Shown: one piece after another, positions 20,160 through 30,010 of the stretch
Numbering within the stretch: the stretch's first letter is position 1
How the letters are laid out: the number at the start of each line of letters is the position of its first letter
NCBI RefSeq assembly: GCF_030272615.1
Contig: NC_081409.1
Span: 474,172,573-474,236,572, forward strand
From: Cryptomeria japonica
Lineage: Eukaryota; Streptophyta; Pinopsida; Cupressales; Cupressaceae
DNA: 64,000 nucleotides
Direction of reading: 5' to 3'
Made by a program: the position numbers and the translations under genes
Notes under the pieces: generated by a model
The model's input: the letters and a program-made list of their open reading frames with translations, nothing else
Databases searched by the model: none
What the model was told of the DNA's origin: nothing

Positions 20160-22400
20160 GAAGTGGATTAACTAGGTGCAAGAGGATCTAGGACCACTCC
20201 CATCGCATGAGCATTGGCTGACGACCATGAGGCTATACAATTAGTTGCGAGCAGATGAGCAAGAGATACTAAGCGCAGTTGGCTTGGGTTTCATCGATCA
20301 GTTGTCGAGGATTAGGGTACATTAAGCTATGTTGACTGCATTAGTGGAGTGATAGGATAGCAGGACTTGTACCTTTCACCTGCCCATAGGAGAGGCTACC
20401 ATCACACTATTAGACATTTGGAGGATCTTGAAGATCCCCATTCGTGGTGTTATTTCTGAGTACTGACTAGGTGTGACTCAATACTACCTTCATCAGGTGT
20501 GTGAGTATGATAGATTATCGATGGATGGGACACAATTACATCTTGGGCAGGTGATGCAGATCAGGCACATTCCACGTCTAGTGCTCATGATTTATGGATT
20601 GATCAGTGAACGAGTGATGCTGGATCTCAGTGGACATGGTTTCCCAATAGGGTGGAGCAAGTGTGTGTACTACATGCTACATGATTGCATGGAGTATGCG
20701 TGGGGAGCGACTATGTTGGGGTAGTTATACCACAACATGCATTTAGTTCTATATCGAGAGTATCAGTCTTTTTGCAGGAGTGACTCTTTTGCATATATGG
20801 GCGTGGGAGCATATCGTAGTGACATGACCAGTGGGGGTTTAGGATAGACAGTGATGATTCCCATATGTGGACCGATACAGGGGACTGCTCCACTATACTA
20901 GGCTTGGGGCGATATGGTTTTGGAGGAGGGTCTTCGATGAGCTGATGTTCTTCACCTGGAGGCCCTTTTTAGGTTGCGAGAGATGGAGAGGGGACTGACA
21001 GCTACATTGGGCACAGTTTGAGATGTGGTTATTTGGTTGTTTAGTTAATGTCATTGAGCACTATGTGCCACATCAGGTGGCCCGATAGTTTGGGGATATC
21101 CAGGATACAATGGAGGTAAAGTGGTTATATCCAAGGATCACTTGCGAGACCGAGACATGGGGGAAGGCTATTAGCCCTCTAGAGGTTTGAGTGAGTTGGG
21201 AGGGTGCAACCGACAGGGTATGGGATGAGTGAGGGGAGGTGGGAGATGATGCAGGTATGGATGACACATACAGGGGCTGGTAGAAGGCTTACTTGCCAGT
21301 CTGATTCAGTGTTCTTGAAGTTCTAGAGGAGGATGAGCCACAACCATCTATTGATGAGGCCGTAGGGGGGGGGGAGGATGAGGGTCTTGGAGACAGGGAA
21401 GTAGCAGTAGGGGAAGGGGATGGAGGATAGGGTCCAAGGAGAGGAGGGGGGAGGAGAGGAGGGGTGAGGAGAGGAGGGGGTCAGTAGAGGAGGTGAGGGA
21501 GACAACAGGCACAAGTCCAGCCATCGGCCACAGAGGTTGGGTTGATTTGGGGAGAGGGAGAGGGAGAGGGAGGGGATGGAGGATAGCCGATGAATATCTC
21601 AGACATATAGGTACAAGGTGAGGGAGTACCAATACAAGTATAGGGGGTAGCAAAGGAGAGGGTGCCAAGGGATGAGTACGACAGAGCCGTATTGGAGACA
21701 AATGGTGCTCAGGCTAGGGCTAGGAGCTTGGAGGATGAGTTATAGGGACTGGATACTACCAGGGAGAGGTACATGAGGGCAAAGGAGGATATATAGATGG
21801 AGAGGGTGAGGGAAGATAAGCTACAACTAGAGGTCACACGACTAAGGCAGGAGGTAGATAACCTGGTGGAGAGCTTGGAGGCAACTCAGGAAGAGGTGGC
21901 AACTTTGAGGGAGGAGAGGGATGATACATACCAACTGCTAGAGGAGGCCAAGAGTGGGGGAGCCATCGGGAAGTTGAGGATAGAGATAGAGAGAGTGGAT
22001 GGGGAGATGGATGCACTTCAGGCGTGACTTAGTAGAGCAGAGGTAGATATAGGGAGGTTGCAGGCAGAGCGAGATGCAACATGTCAACTTTTGGATCCTG
22101 TCGGTTTTGCACAGGTGTATGCAGACCTCACTAGCCAACAACGATGGGTAGAGAGTTTAGGTTGGGAGGCAACATATTATAGGGGTCTGTATCATGGGAC
22201 AGTGCCACACAGATCAGATAGTTGCATCTTACACTGAGAGGGGGCAATCTCAGGGGACTCAGAGGCAGCGCCCGACCTAGAGTCAACAGATAAGAGGATC
22301 AGTGGTTATGAGGCCACTAAGAGGGGGTGCAGGACCATCTGGAGGCACAACTAGGAGAGGGGATGGAGATGAGGAGACATGGAGTGTGGGATAGACCTAT
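20160..22400 (+). pseudogene. Antisense ORF of element B: plant mobile domain plus coiled coil
   Basis: The plus strand, antisense to B, decodes in pieces to a plant mobile domain (PMD). EILSAVGLGFIDQLSRIRVH is followed by MLTALVE, then CTFHLPIGEATITLLDIW, the family signature (ALVERW...FHLP-x-GE-x-T-x-TL-x-D). Next come GHGFPIGWSKCVYYMLHDC and EYAWGA. A G/E-rich acidic segment (about 21300-21680) follows, then a coiled coil (21797-22020, containing EVATLREERDDTYQLLEEAK) and a tail ATYYRGLYHGTVP. D carries the same order (58790-60640). PMD proteins include host silencing factors of the MAIN/MAIL type and transposon-borne relatives. Stops in the PMD mean this copy is dead. Confidence 0.8.
21360..21690 (+). 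repeat. Purine-rich G/A tract in the antisense ORF
   Basis: Nearly pure purine on the plus strand, with repeats of GGAGAGGAGGGG and GAGAGGGAGAGGGAG. It encodes G/R/E-rich protein in the antisense ORF and may form triplex or G-quadruplex structures. Confidence 0.8.
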
Positions 22401-22589
22401 TATATGTGACATTGTATTTTGACCCTTTGGGGATTTATATCATTGTGCTATGATTGACACATTCATTGATTTTTGAGATATATATGAGATGATTTTGGAG
22501 GCGTATATGCATGTATGGACTTTGATGGACTTTGATTATTATTTTATTATTGTATGATGATGTTATGATTATTCATGCATGTGATGGAT

Positions 22590-22770
22590 ATTGTCTGACT
22601 TTTTGTGATGCAGGATAGATGCATATGTATATGTTATATGATATGTAATTTTGCTGACATGTTTGTGGATGTAGGATGCATGTGGATTATTATATATGTT
22701 TGCATATGTCATCTAACATGTTTGTGGATGCAGGATGCATGTGGATGATATGATGTGCATGTTTTTTGGA
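22590..22770. repeat. Diverged tandem repeat of about 60-70 bp
   Basis: Three partial units carry GACATGTTTGTGGATGTAGG followed by ATGCATGTGGAT. Variants have TAACATG or GACTTTTTGTGATGCAGG. Confidence 0.75.
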
Positions 22771-24156
22771 TTTTTTATGTGATGAGATCTGAAGAAGATA
22801 TCCCTGAGGCTGCACCTTTTGGGACCAAATTCATAATCTGTAATGAAAAAACAAATCCTGACCCGAAACGTCTAATCATCTCATTGCAAATTAATATGGA
22901 ATAACAATACTTTCTGCATTTAATTTGACACACTGATCAAATATTTGCTTAATGATTTGATCTGGACTTGTTTATTTTTCCATCATATATGATTTGCTTT
23001 GCTCATAGACTAGGGATTTGACAACGGATGTTACCTGGTACTGCTGTCGTGAACTTTACTTTTTTAGGTTGTAAATTTTTTTGTCATTTGCAAAGTGTCC
23101 CTAAATGAATGACTGCATGATGTGTTGAATAAGATGGTCAAAATGTGATTATTTTTTAAATGTTTTATGTTGAATGATGTGATTATTAATGTTATATGAG
23201 ATGTTAATGTTTGAGTGGGCTTTAATTAATCTTACATTATTATGAACCTACAATGTGTGATTATGAATGATCGATACATTTCAAAAGATGGTCCAGATTG
23301 TATGTACCAGTTTACATGTTTGCTACTAAATGAGCAAAATGATTACGTTGATAATAAAATGATAATGCAACTAATGATTATGCAACTTAAATGGATAATG
23401 CAATTGATGTTAAATGATAATGAACAATGAAGTGATTTTTTTGGAATGTGCCAACCATAGTACAACAACATAGGATTAGAAGAAATTAAGAAAATGAATA
23501 AAATGAGGTCTCCAAAATGCATAATGATAGGATGAAATGTAGATGAGTGGATGGAAGGGATTTCTTGTGCAAAATGTGGAGAGAAAACCTAGTTTTGATT
23601 TTTCCAAGGATAGTCTACACCACTGATTATAGGAACTAGGATGTTATGAAAAATCCAAGGTGTGGACTGACTCTCAAACAAATAGGAATCTCCAGTACAC
23701 AACCATGTAAACACCATATAGATGTAGGTACAAGGTTGCTGGTTTGTACAAGAGAGACCTTCAAACATGCCCCAATATGCCCCTTTCCGTAACATACCAA
23801 GATATAGATTGATCCTGTCAGCTGTGGGTAGGAACAGTCATAGGACAAAGTGATGCAAATAAAATCAAACAGACCAAATTATGCAGACAAAATGCACAAG
23901 GCCAACTAGCATCTCTTACCAAGAGTAGGACTTAAGATTTGTGAATATACTGCCAGATAGGGGAAGGATGCATTCAGATGGGCAGGAGTGACTGATGGAT
24001 CTGAATAGGCAATAGGGAAGATGACATGGAAACATGTGTGCAGATGTAATACTTGATTACTGAGACTTGATGGAGTACACATGGATGAATGTTTGAGTAA
24101 CGTGCAAGTCAACAAGAAGCCTAAGCTTAGGACTGGGAATTAAGCATAATTTACTA

Positions 24157-24250
24157 GGATGGAAGCTCAGTTGGATGGGATGAAAGCTCAGTTGGATGGG
24201 ATGGAAACTCATTTGGGTGGGATGGAAGCTCAATTTGATGGGATGATAAT
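24157..24250 (+). repeat. 21-bp tandem repeat encoding heptads
   Basis: Four units fit GATGGAAGCTCAGTTGGATGG. One plus frame gives heptads such as MEAQLDG, MKAQLDG, METHLGG and MEAQFDG, an ideal coiled-coil spacing. No longer ORF surrounds it. Confidence 0.8.
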
Positions 24251-25099
24251 TATTTATGATTCAGGCAAAGACTCATCATCATATGCTGAGGAAAATGGAT
24301 AACCGACCTGCTGAGGATAGTTTAGTGGGAGAAAAGGGTAGGGATGTTGCGGAGGATAGTAGAATGAATCGTGACATCTATGGAGGTGGTCAGGAGCATC
24401 TTTTTCCTTTTCCTTTTATTGGGAGGGGGATGGTAGGGTCATCGGATCAATTTTCTTGATAGAATGAAGGAGACAACTGGCAACAGACATGGTGATGGAT
24501 GTCGTGGGAGAAGGTTTATGCAATGACATGGATTAAAGAATGAAGGGGACAAGCGGTTGCAGGTAAGCAGGTGGAATGTGGAGAAGTATGGAAGGTCATG
24601 TAATGATTCATGTCACGTCAGAGCATATTGGGATAATAAATCTGACTGTTTGAGTCATGTCAATTAATTTCGTACACTTTGATTGATTGTCTTCATGTAT
24701 ATCAATTCACCACCCTCAATTTAGATCATAGGGTGACATTCCTGCACAATTTGGTCATTTAAATAGGCTTGTACAATCGTCATCATTGGCAAGGGGCAGA
24801 GGAAGCACAAAAGACGTCAGAATATTCAATTTAAATATTATGGATATCAGGTGGGTGGGTGGGGAAGATAGAGTCTGACTTGATAGACAATGGATCTAGA
24901 TTATTTACCTTGATGCCTATAAACAGGTTTTCACCAAGGTACTTTCCCATAGTGACACAAAATGGTTTTCATTGATGGACGAATTGATTTTTTCTTTACT
25001 TTTTTGTATTTTTGGTGCTTTTTTTTTCTTTATTTTTTGACTTTTTTGTATTTTTGTGATTTTTGATTTTTTGATTTTTAGACAATTAGTGACCTTCTA

Positions 25100-26441
25100 A
25101 GGACTTAGGCATATAATCTCTTCAGGTGCATGATGTTCATAGGCTCATCCAAGGGATCTCCTTTGAGAGTAGCCAACTGATATGCCCCTGATCCATATTT
25201 TCCTGTGTTCACATAGGGTCCAAGCCAATTAGGCTCAAACTTGCCTTTCTTTTCTCTTTCTTGAAGATTTCTCTAATTTTCCATAAGGATAAGATCACCA
25301 ACTTTAAGTTCCCGGGTCCTAACCTTCTTGTTATAGCTCAAACATAGGCGATTTTGATATACCCAGAGATGGTTTAAGGCCTTCAAGTGTCTTTCATCCA
25401 ACAATTCTAGCTCTTGTAGCCTGGCAACTCTGTATTCTTCATCAGGGAGAAAATTTTGTAGGGATACCCTTAGGGAGGGGATCTTGATTTCAAGAGGGAG
25501 GATAACTTTAGAGGCAAAGACAAGGGAATATGGAGTGGCGCATGTGGGCGTACAGATAGAGGTGCAATAAGCCCACAAAGCGAGATGGAGTTGGAGGTGC
25601 CAATCACTACCAGCTTCATTGACTATCTTTTTAAGGATTCTGAGTAAGGTTTTATTAGAAGCCTCATCTTGATCGTTGCCTTGCGGGTAATAGGGGTGGA
25701 GAAGTGGTGTTGGATATCAAACTTCTGATAGAGCTCTTTAACATCACGATTATTGAAAGGTCTACCATTATCTGTGATGATAACTTTGGGGATTCTATAT
25801 CGATAGATTAAATAGTTCAGAATGAATTTAGAGATCTTCTTTCTAGTGGTGAAGGTAAGAGGGATGGCCCCCACCCACTTGGTGAAGTATTCAGTGGCGG
25901 TGATGATGAATTTATGACCATTAGAGGATGCAGGGTCGATTTTACCAATGAGATTGATCCCCCATTGTGAGAAGGGCCAGGGTGTGATAAAAGGTTGCAG
26001 ATCTTGTGATGGAGTGTGAATCTTGTTGCCATGCTTCTGACAAGGGATACATTTCTTCACATAATTATATGCATCTTCTTCCATTGTAGGCCAGTTGTAT
26101 CCCGTTCACAAGATATTTTTAGCCAAAGCAATACCACTTGAGTGTGTCCCACAGATACCCTCGTGCACTTGGTGTAGTGCCCATTTAGCCTCTTGTTTGT
26201 CTAAACACCTTAGGAGGGAACCATCAAAATGCCTTCTAAATAGGGTGTCTCCAAGGATGGTGTAACGGGAACAACGACAGATGAAGGTTTGTTGTTGGGT
26301 TTTGGCAATGTGTGGAGGGTTGGTGTTGTCTCTTAGGTAGGCGAAGGTCTCTTGATAGCAAGGGTATTCGGGACCAACGAGTACACACACCATTTTGGAC
26401 TCAGGTAGATCGTATGTCGGTATGAAGAGTTTCTCAACCAA
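25100..26441 (-). pseudogene. Element B integrase
   Basis: The N-terminal HHCC zinc motif is visible as HQVHEGICGTH and, further on, CIPCQKHGNKIH. The core has QWGINLIGKIDP, where the first catalytic Asp (WG-x-D) is Asn, and IITDNGRPF, where the second Asp is kept. After a frameshift near 25625 the C-terminal part reads ELKVGDLILMEN, then GKFEPNWLGPYV and GDPLDEPMNIMHLKRLYA, the chromatin-contact/GPY-F-like end. Integrase inserts element cDNA. A stop at 26100-26106, the frameshift and the D-to-N change make this copy inactive. Confidence 0.92.
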
Positions 26442-27110
26442 AAAGTCATATTTCTAACTGTGTGTCAGCATCTGAAGGAGAGAAGCAATAGTGGCCATTA
26501 CATCTGCAACTCTATTATTTGTGCATGGGATTTGATCAAACTTGATTTATGTAAAGCGTCGCTTGAGATCCTTGACTATACTATGATAAGGAAGAATCTT
26601 GTCATCGTTTGTTTGATACTCATCATTGACTTGTTTAATGACAAGTTGGGAATCACCATAGACGTGTAATTCCGATATCTTCCATTAGATAGCCAAGCAG
26701 AGTCCAGTGATTAGTGCTTCATATTTTGATATGTTGTTGGTGCATGCAAAGGCTATCTTGTATGATTTAGGGATGCAGTCTCGTTGAGGTGTGACCAACA
26801 ATATACCTACCCTTGATCTATTTTGCGTGCAAGAACCATCAAAATACAACTGCCATGTGGAAGACATAGTGACAGTCATTATGGATTCATCTGGGAATTC
26901 TGCGAGGATAGGGTGATCACTTTGAAGTGGAGAATCTGCCAGTTGATCTGCTACCACTTGTCCTTTGATTTCCTTTCTATCCACATACTCTATGTCGAAT
27001 TCACTTAGTAACATGACCCATTTAACAGTTCTTCCTATGAAAGTAGCCTTTGATAAGAGGTACTTGAGGGGATCAATTTTAGCAATCAATTTTGTTTTAT
27101 TGTTTAGCAT
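26442..27110 (-). pseudogene. Element B: connection and second (archaeal/plant-type) RNase H
   Basis: The first part, up to about residue 60, is the tail of the RT-linked RNase H (LKYLLSKATFIGRTVKWVML). Then starts a second RNase H: WQLYFDGSCTQ (first catalytic Asp), NNISKYEAL (normally AEY, so the catalytic Glu is Lys), VYGDSQLV (Asp kept) and NNRVADVMATIASLL (last Asp kept). Two RNase H domains in tandem are the known hallmark of Tat-lineage gypsy elements. Stops lie at 26685 and two further points downstream. Confidence 0.87.
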
Positions 27111-27149
27111 GTAGTTTCAGAGTTTTTGTGTGCTAAAGACAAGTGCTAA

Positions 27150-27668
27150 TCATGCTTTTTTGTTAGGGGTATAATTGAGCTCATATCCTACTAATGTGCG
27201 ACTGATATAGTATATGGCATGCTCTTTTCCTTGATCATCTGTCTGTGCCAATAATGTCCCTAGTGCCACTACGGTTGCTGATATGTACAAAAGGAGTGAC
27301 TGTCTTGGAATAGGAGGCATAAGTATGGGAGGTGATGCGAGGTATTCTTTGAGTTTCTCAAAAGCCTTCTGACACAAACGACCCCATTTGAATTTGGTGT
27401 CCTTGCATAGTAAGTGTGCAAATGGGTGATATTTATCTGCAAGCTGTGAGATGAAGCATCTGATGGATTGGAGCTTTCCTTGAAGGTTGCGTAGTTGTCT
27501 GAGAGTCTTCGGGGGTGGAATTTCCATGATAGCTTTGACCTTTGTAGGATCAACCTCTTTGCCTCTGCAGGAAATAATGAAACCTAACAATTTCCCAGAT
27601 GTAACACAAAAGACGCACTTCTTAGGATTTAGGCACAACTTATATTTTTCCAGTCTCTGAAAGATCCG
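27150..27668 (-). pseudogene. Element B: RT thumb and RT-linked RNase H
   Basis: Contains LNPKKCVFCVTSGKLLGFI, then KEVDPTKVKAIMEIPPPKTL, SIRCFISQLADKYHPFAHLL, the connection FKWGRLCQKAFEKLKEYL, and AIYYISRTLVGYELNYTP. This is the same order as A and D. A frame break of about 40 bp at 27110-27150 separates it from the downstream block. Confidence 0.9.
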
Positions 27669-28509
27669 CTATAGGATAGGGATACACTCATCTCTTGTCT
27701 TTGATTTTACTATGAGATCATCCACATAATTTTCTATGATTTTATGCAAGAGGTCATGAAATATGGTTGTCATTCCTGGCTGATATGTTGCTCCAGTGCT
27801 CTTGAGACCAAAAGGCATGACTTGATAAGAAAAGGTGCCCCATGGTGCAGTGAATTCTATTTTGTGTTGGTCTTCTTCTGCTATTCTAATCTGATTATAT
27901 CCAGAAAATCCATCCATGAGTGACATCATTTCATATCCTATTGTGAGATCTATAATCATGTCTATGTTGGGGAGCGAGAAGTCATCCTTAGGACATGCCT
28001 TATTCAAATCTTGAAAAATCTATGCAAATGTGGATGCCCCTAGTAGCTTTGCTAGCAAGAACAATGTTGGACACTCATTTAGGATAATCTATTGGTTTTA
28101 TGAATCCAGCATCCAACATCTTTTGAAGCTTTGCATTGACAAGGAGTGCAATATGTGGATGCATCTTGCGTAATTTCTTCTTTATAGGTTTGGCGTCTGG
28201 ACGAACAACAATATTGTAGACTACTAAGTCTGGATCAAGACCCGACATGTCAGCATATGACCAAGCAAAGTTGATCTTTGTTTCTGAGAGAAAATTGATG
28301 AAGTTTTCCGTCAGGGACTTAGCAATGAGCACGTTCTTTGGGGTGTCTTCGGTGCCCACATTGATAATGTTTGTTTCTTCTATAAGTAAAGTTGTCCTGT
28401 CTTGTTGCGAGGAAATAATGGTAGGGAGGTCAAGTCCCTCATCCTCAAGCGCCTGATCTAGGTTTTCACTTGAGGATACACCCTTTATTTTTACTTTTTC
28501 CTCATCCAA
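27669..28509 (-). pseudogene. Element B: RT fingers and palm
   Basis: The first open part carries NFAWSYADMSGLDPDLVVYN and KKLRKMHPHIALLVNAKLQK. After a break near 28075 it resumes with KACPKDDFSLPNIDMIIDL, LMDGFSGYNQIRIAEEDQHK, MPFGLKSTGATYQPGM and the catalytic NYVDDLIVKS. Both YVDD aspartates are intact. The RT copies element RNA. Breaks occur at 28010-28075 and 27669. Confidence 0.92.
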
Positions 28510-28778
28510 AGGTGCCTTAGGGAGGTTTTCACCTAAGGAATCATGATTTTTCTTTTTATTGTCTTTTTTGTGACAAAGAGAATTGACTTGACTACCAAAG
28601 TATCCATTCTCATGTAGTTAGATCCCATGAACTCTGTCGCAATCTTCCAAATTGTGCATAGTCAGGAGAGTCATGAGGGCATTATCATTGACACATATGT
28701 CCAAAGAAGGTTTGTCTCATTGGTCCCAGTCTATAAGCTCATGGTGGACAAGTTGCAGCTCATTTGGAGTGGAAGGGA
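28510..28778 (-). pseudogene. Element B pol linker
   Basis: This stretch joins G-patch and RT. The minus strand decodes in short pieces to acidic, low-complexity protein like the linker of A, with several stops. No domain. Confidence 0.5.
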
Positions 28779-29102
28779 TTATAGGGGTGATGGTGTTGAT
28801 ATGGGCATCAAAGAAGATGTCATCTTCGTATTCAAAAGGAATTTCTGAAATTCCTCCTCATCAGAGTCTTCAAAATCCAAGGAGGGACTTGAAGGGGTAC
28901 CAACGATAGTGATCTTAGGTATTGGAGTGTAACCCAAACCCCTGTTATACTTGTATGAGATGGGATTTATTGGTGCTTTGATTCCTTTCTCTTCCGGCCC
29001 CAGGTCATGTCCCTTATAACCCATCTTATCCACTATAGTTGATGCTTTTGGATACATCTTCTTGGGGATCTTTGCTGGTTCTTCATCCTCTTCACGATAC
29101 AA
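28779..29102 (-). pseudogene. Element B G-patch domain
   Basis: The segment has LYREEDEEPAKIPKKMYPKA just upstream, then TIVDKMGYKGHDLGPEEKGI, the central MGY-x-G pattern, and the terminal half RGLGYTP. Both halves of the G-patch consensus are therefore present, with LGPEEKG where LG-x-x-x-x-G is expected. It lies between protease and RT as in the other three elements. The frame extends further into an acidic stretch (DFEDSDEEEFQKFL). Confidence 0.78.
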
Positions 29103-29423
29103 CCAAGAGGAAACATCTATCTCAAGACTCTCTTCATCAAGTGGGCCCCATTGCTTGAAAGTGGTATCTTTGCATTGTATAGTGGGGATCTGATCTTTTT
29201 TTATTTCTTTAGGCTTGCCAAATGACTTAGGAGATAAGGGGAGATTGCCTATTAGTAGGGCATCCTCAAGTTTGTATTCTCCATAGCCATCATCTATGAT
29301 CTTGACCTTAGGTTTTGTTTGGGATGAAGTGGAGGTAAATTTAGATGCGTCAGACGAAGGAGGTGGAGTGGGTCTGTTTAATGGGCAATGATATGGATGT
29401 TTCCCCTCTAAGAGTTGGAAATA
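29103..29423 (-). pseudogene. Element B protease-to-G-patch linker
   Basis: Minus-strand pieces decode to a Pro/Ser-rich linker with KSFGKPK-like segments shared with D (KSFGKSKNAV). Several stops. No separate function. Confidence 0.45.
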
Positions 29424-30010
29424 CTAAAAAGGTTGTTGATCACCTCTGATGGTGATCTCTCTACCATTGAAGGGAAATTTAAGGCATTGGTGGTAAGTGG
29501 AGGGAATGGATTGAAGGGAATGAATCCATGGATGACCAAGGAGAATATTATAAGGGAGGTCAAGATCTAAGACTTGGCAAGGGGTTTCAATTGTAACAGG
29601 GCCCACTTGAAGATGTAAAGTGATCATGCCTTTGAAAACCCTTTCTGCATCATCATATGGTTTAATTGTGATTTTTCCTGATGGATCAACCAAATCCTCA
29701 GAAAGTCCCAATTATTTTATTAACTTGTATGTACAAAGAGTGAGTCCAAATCCACCGTCTATCAAGATGCATTTAACCTTGTGTTTCTAGATAAGAGCTT
29801 CAATATGAAATGGTTTATTATGATCATTGTCAGAGGGAGCATCATTGGAGGTGAAAAAAAGGTGGTTTTGGGCAGTGAGGTTTCCAATGAGGGCTTGGAA
29901 TTGGGCAACATTGATGTTGTTAGGGACACGTGATTTGGGAGGGATTGTTCCAAAATCTCCTTGTGAATGGGTGAGGTCTTGAGGAGCTCTAGGATGGAAA
30001 TATGTGCAAG
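29424..30010 (-). pseudogene. Element B aspartic protease
   Basis: The active-site strand LIDGGFGLTLCTYKL is readable at about 29770-29720. A stop follows before LGLSEDLVDPSGKITIKPYD. The C-terminal half VLDLDLPYNILLGHPWIHSL and the tail TYHQCLKFPFNGREITI match A, D and E. The frameshift near 29762 puts the upstream block HISILELLKTSPIHKEIL in a different frame. The role is Gag-Pol processing. Confidence 0.87.

Larger units (their letters stand above)
22401..25099. other. Gene-free spacer of element B between antisense ORF and integrase
   Basis: 2.7 kb with only short ORFs. It contains tandem repeats at 22590-22770 and 24157-24250 and T-rich tracts at 25000-25080. The equivalent stretch of D (56038-58789) is also about 2.75 kb, so the spacer is a family feature. 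Confidence 0.65.
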
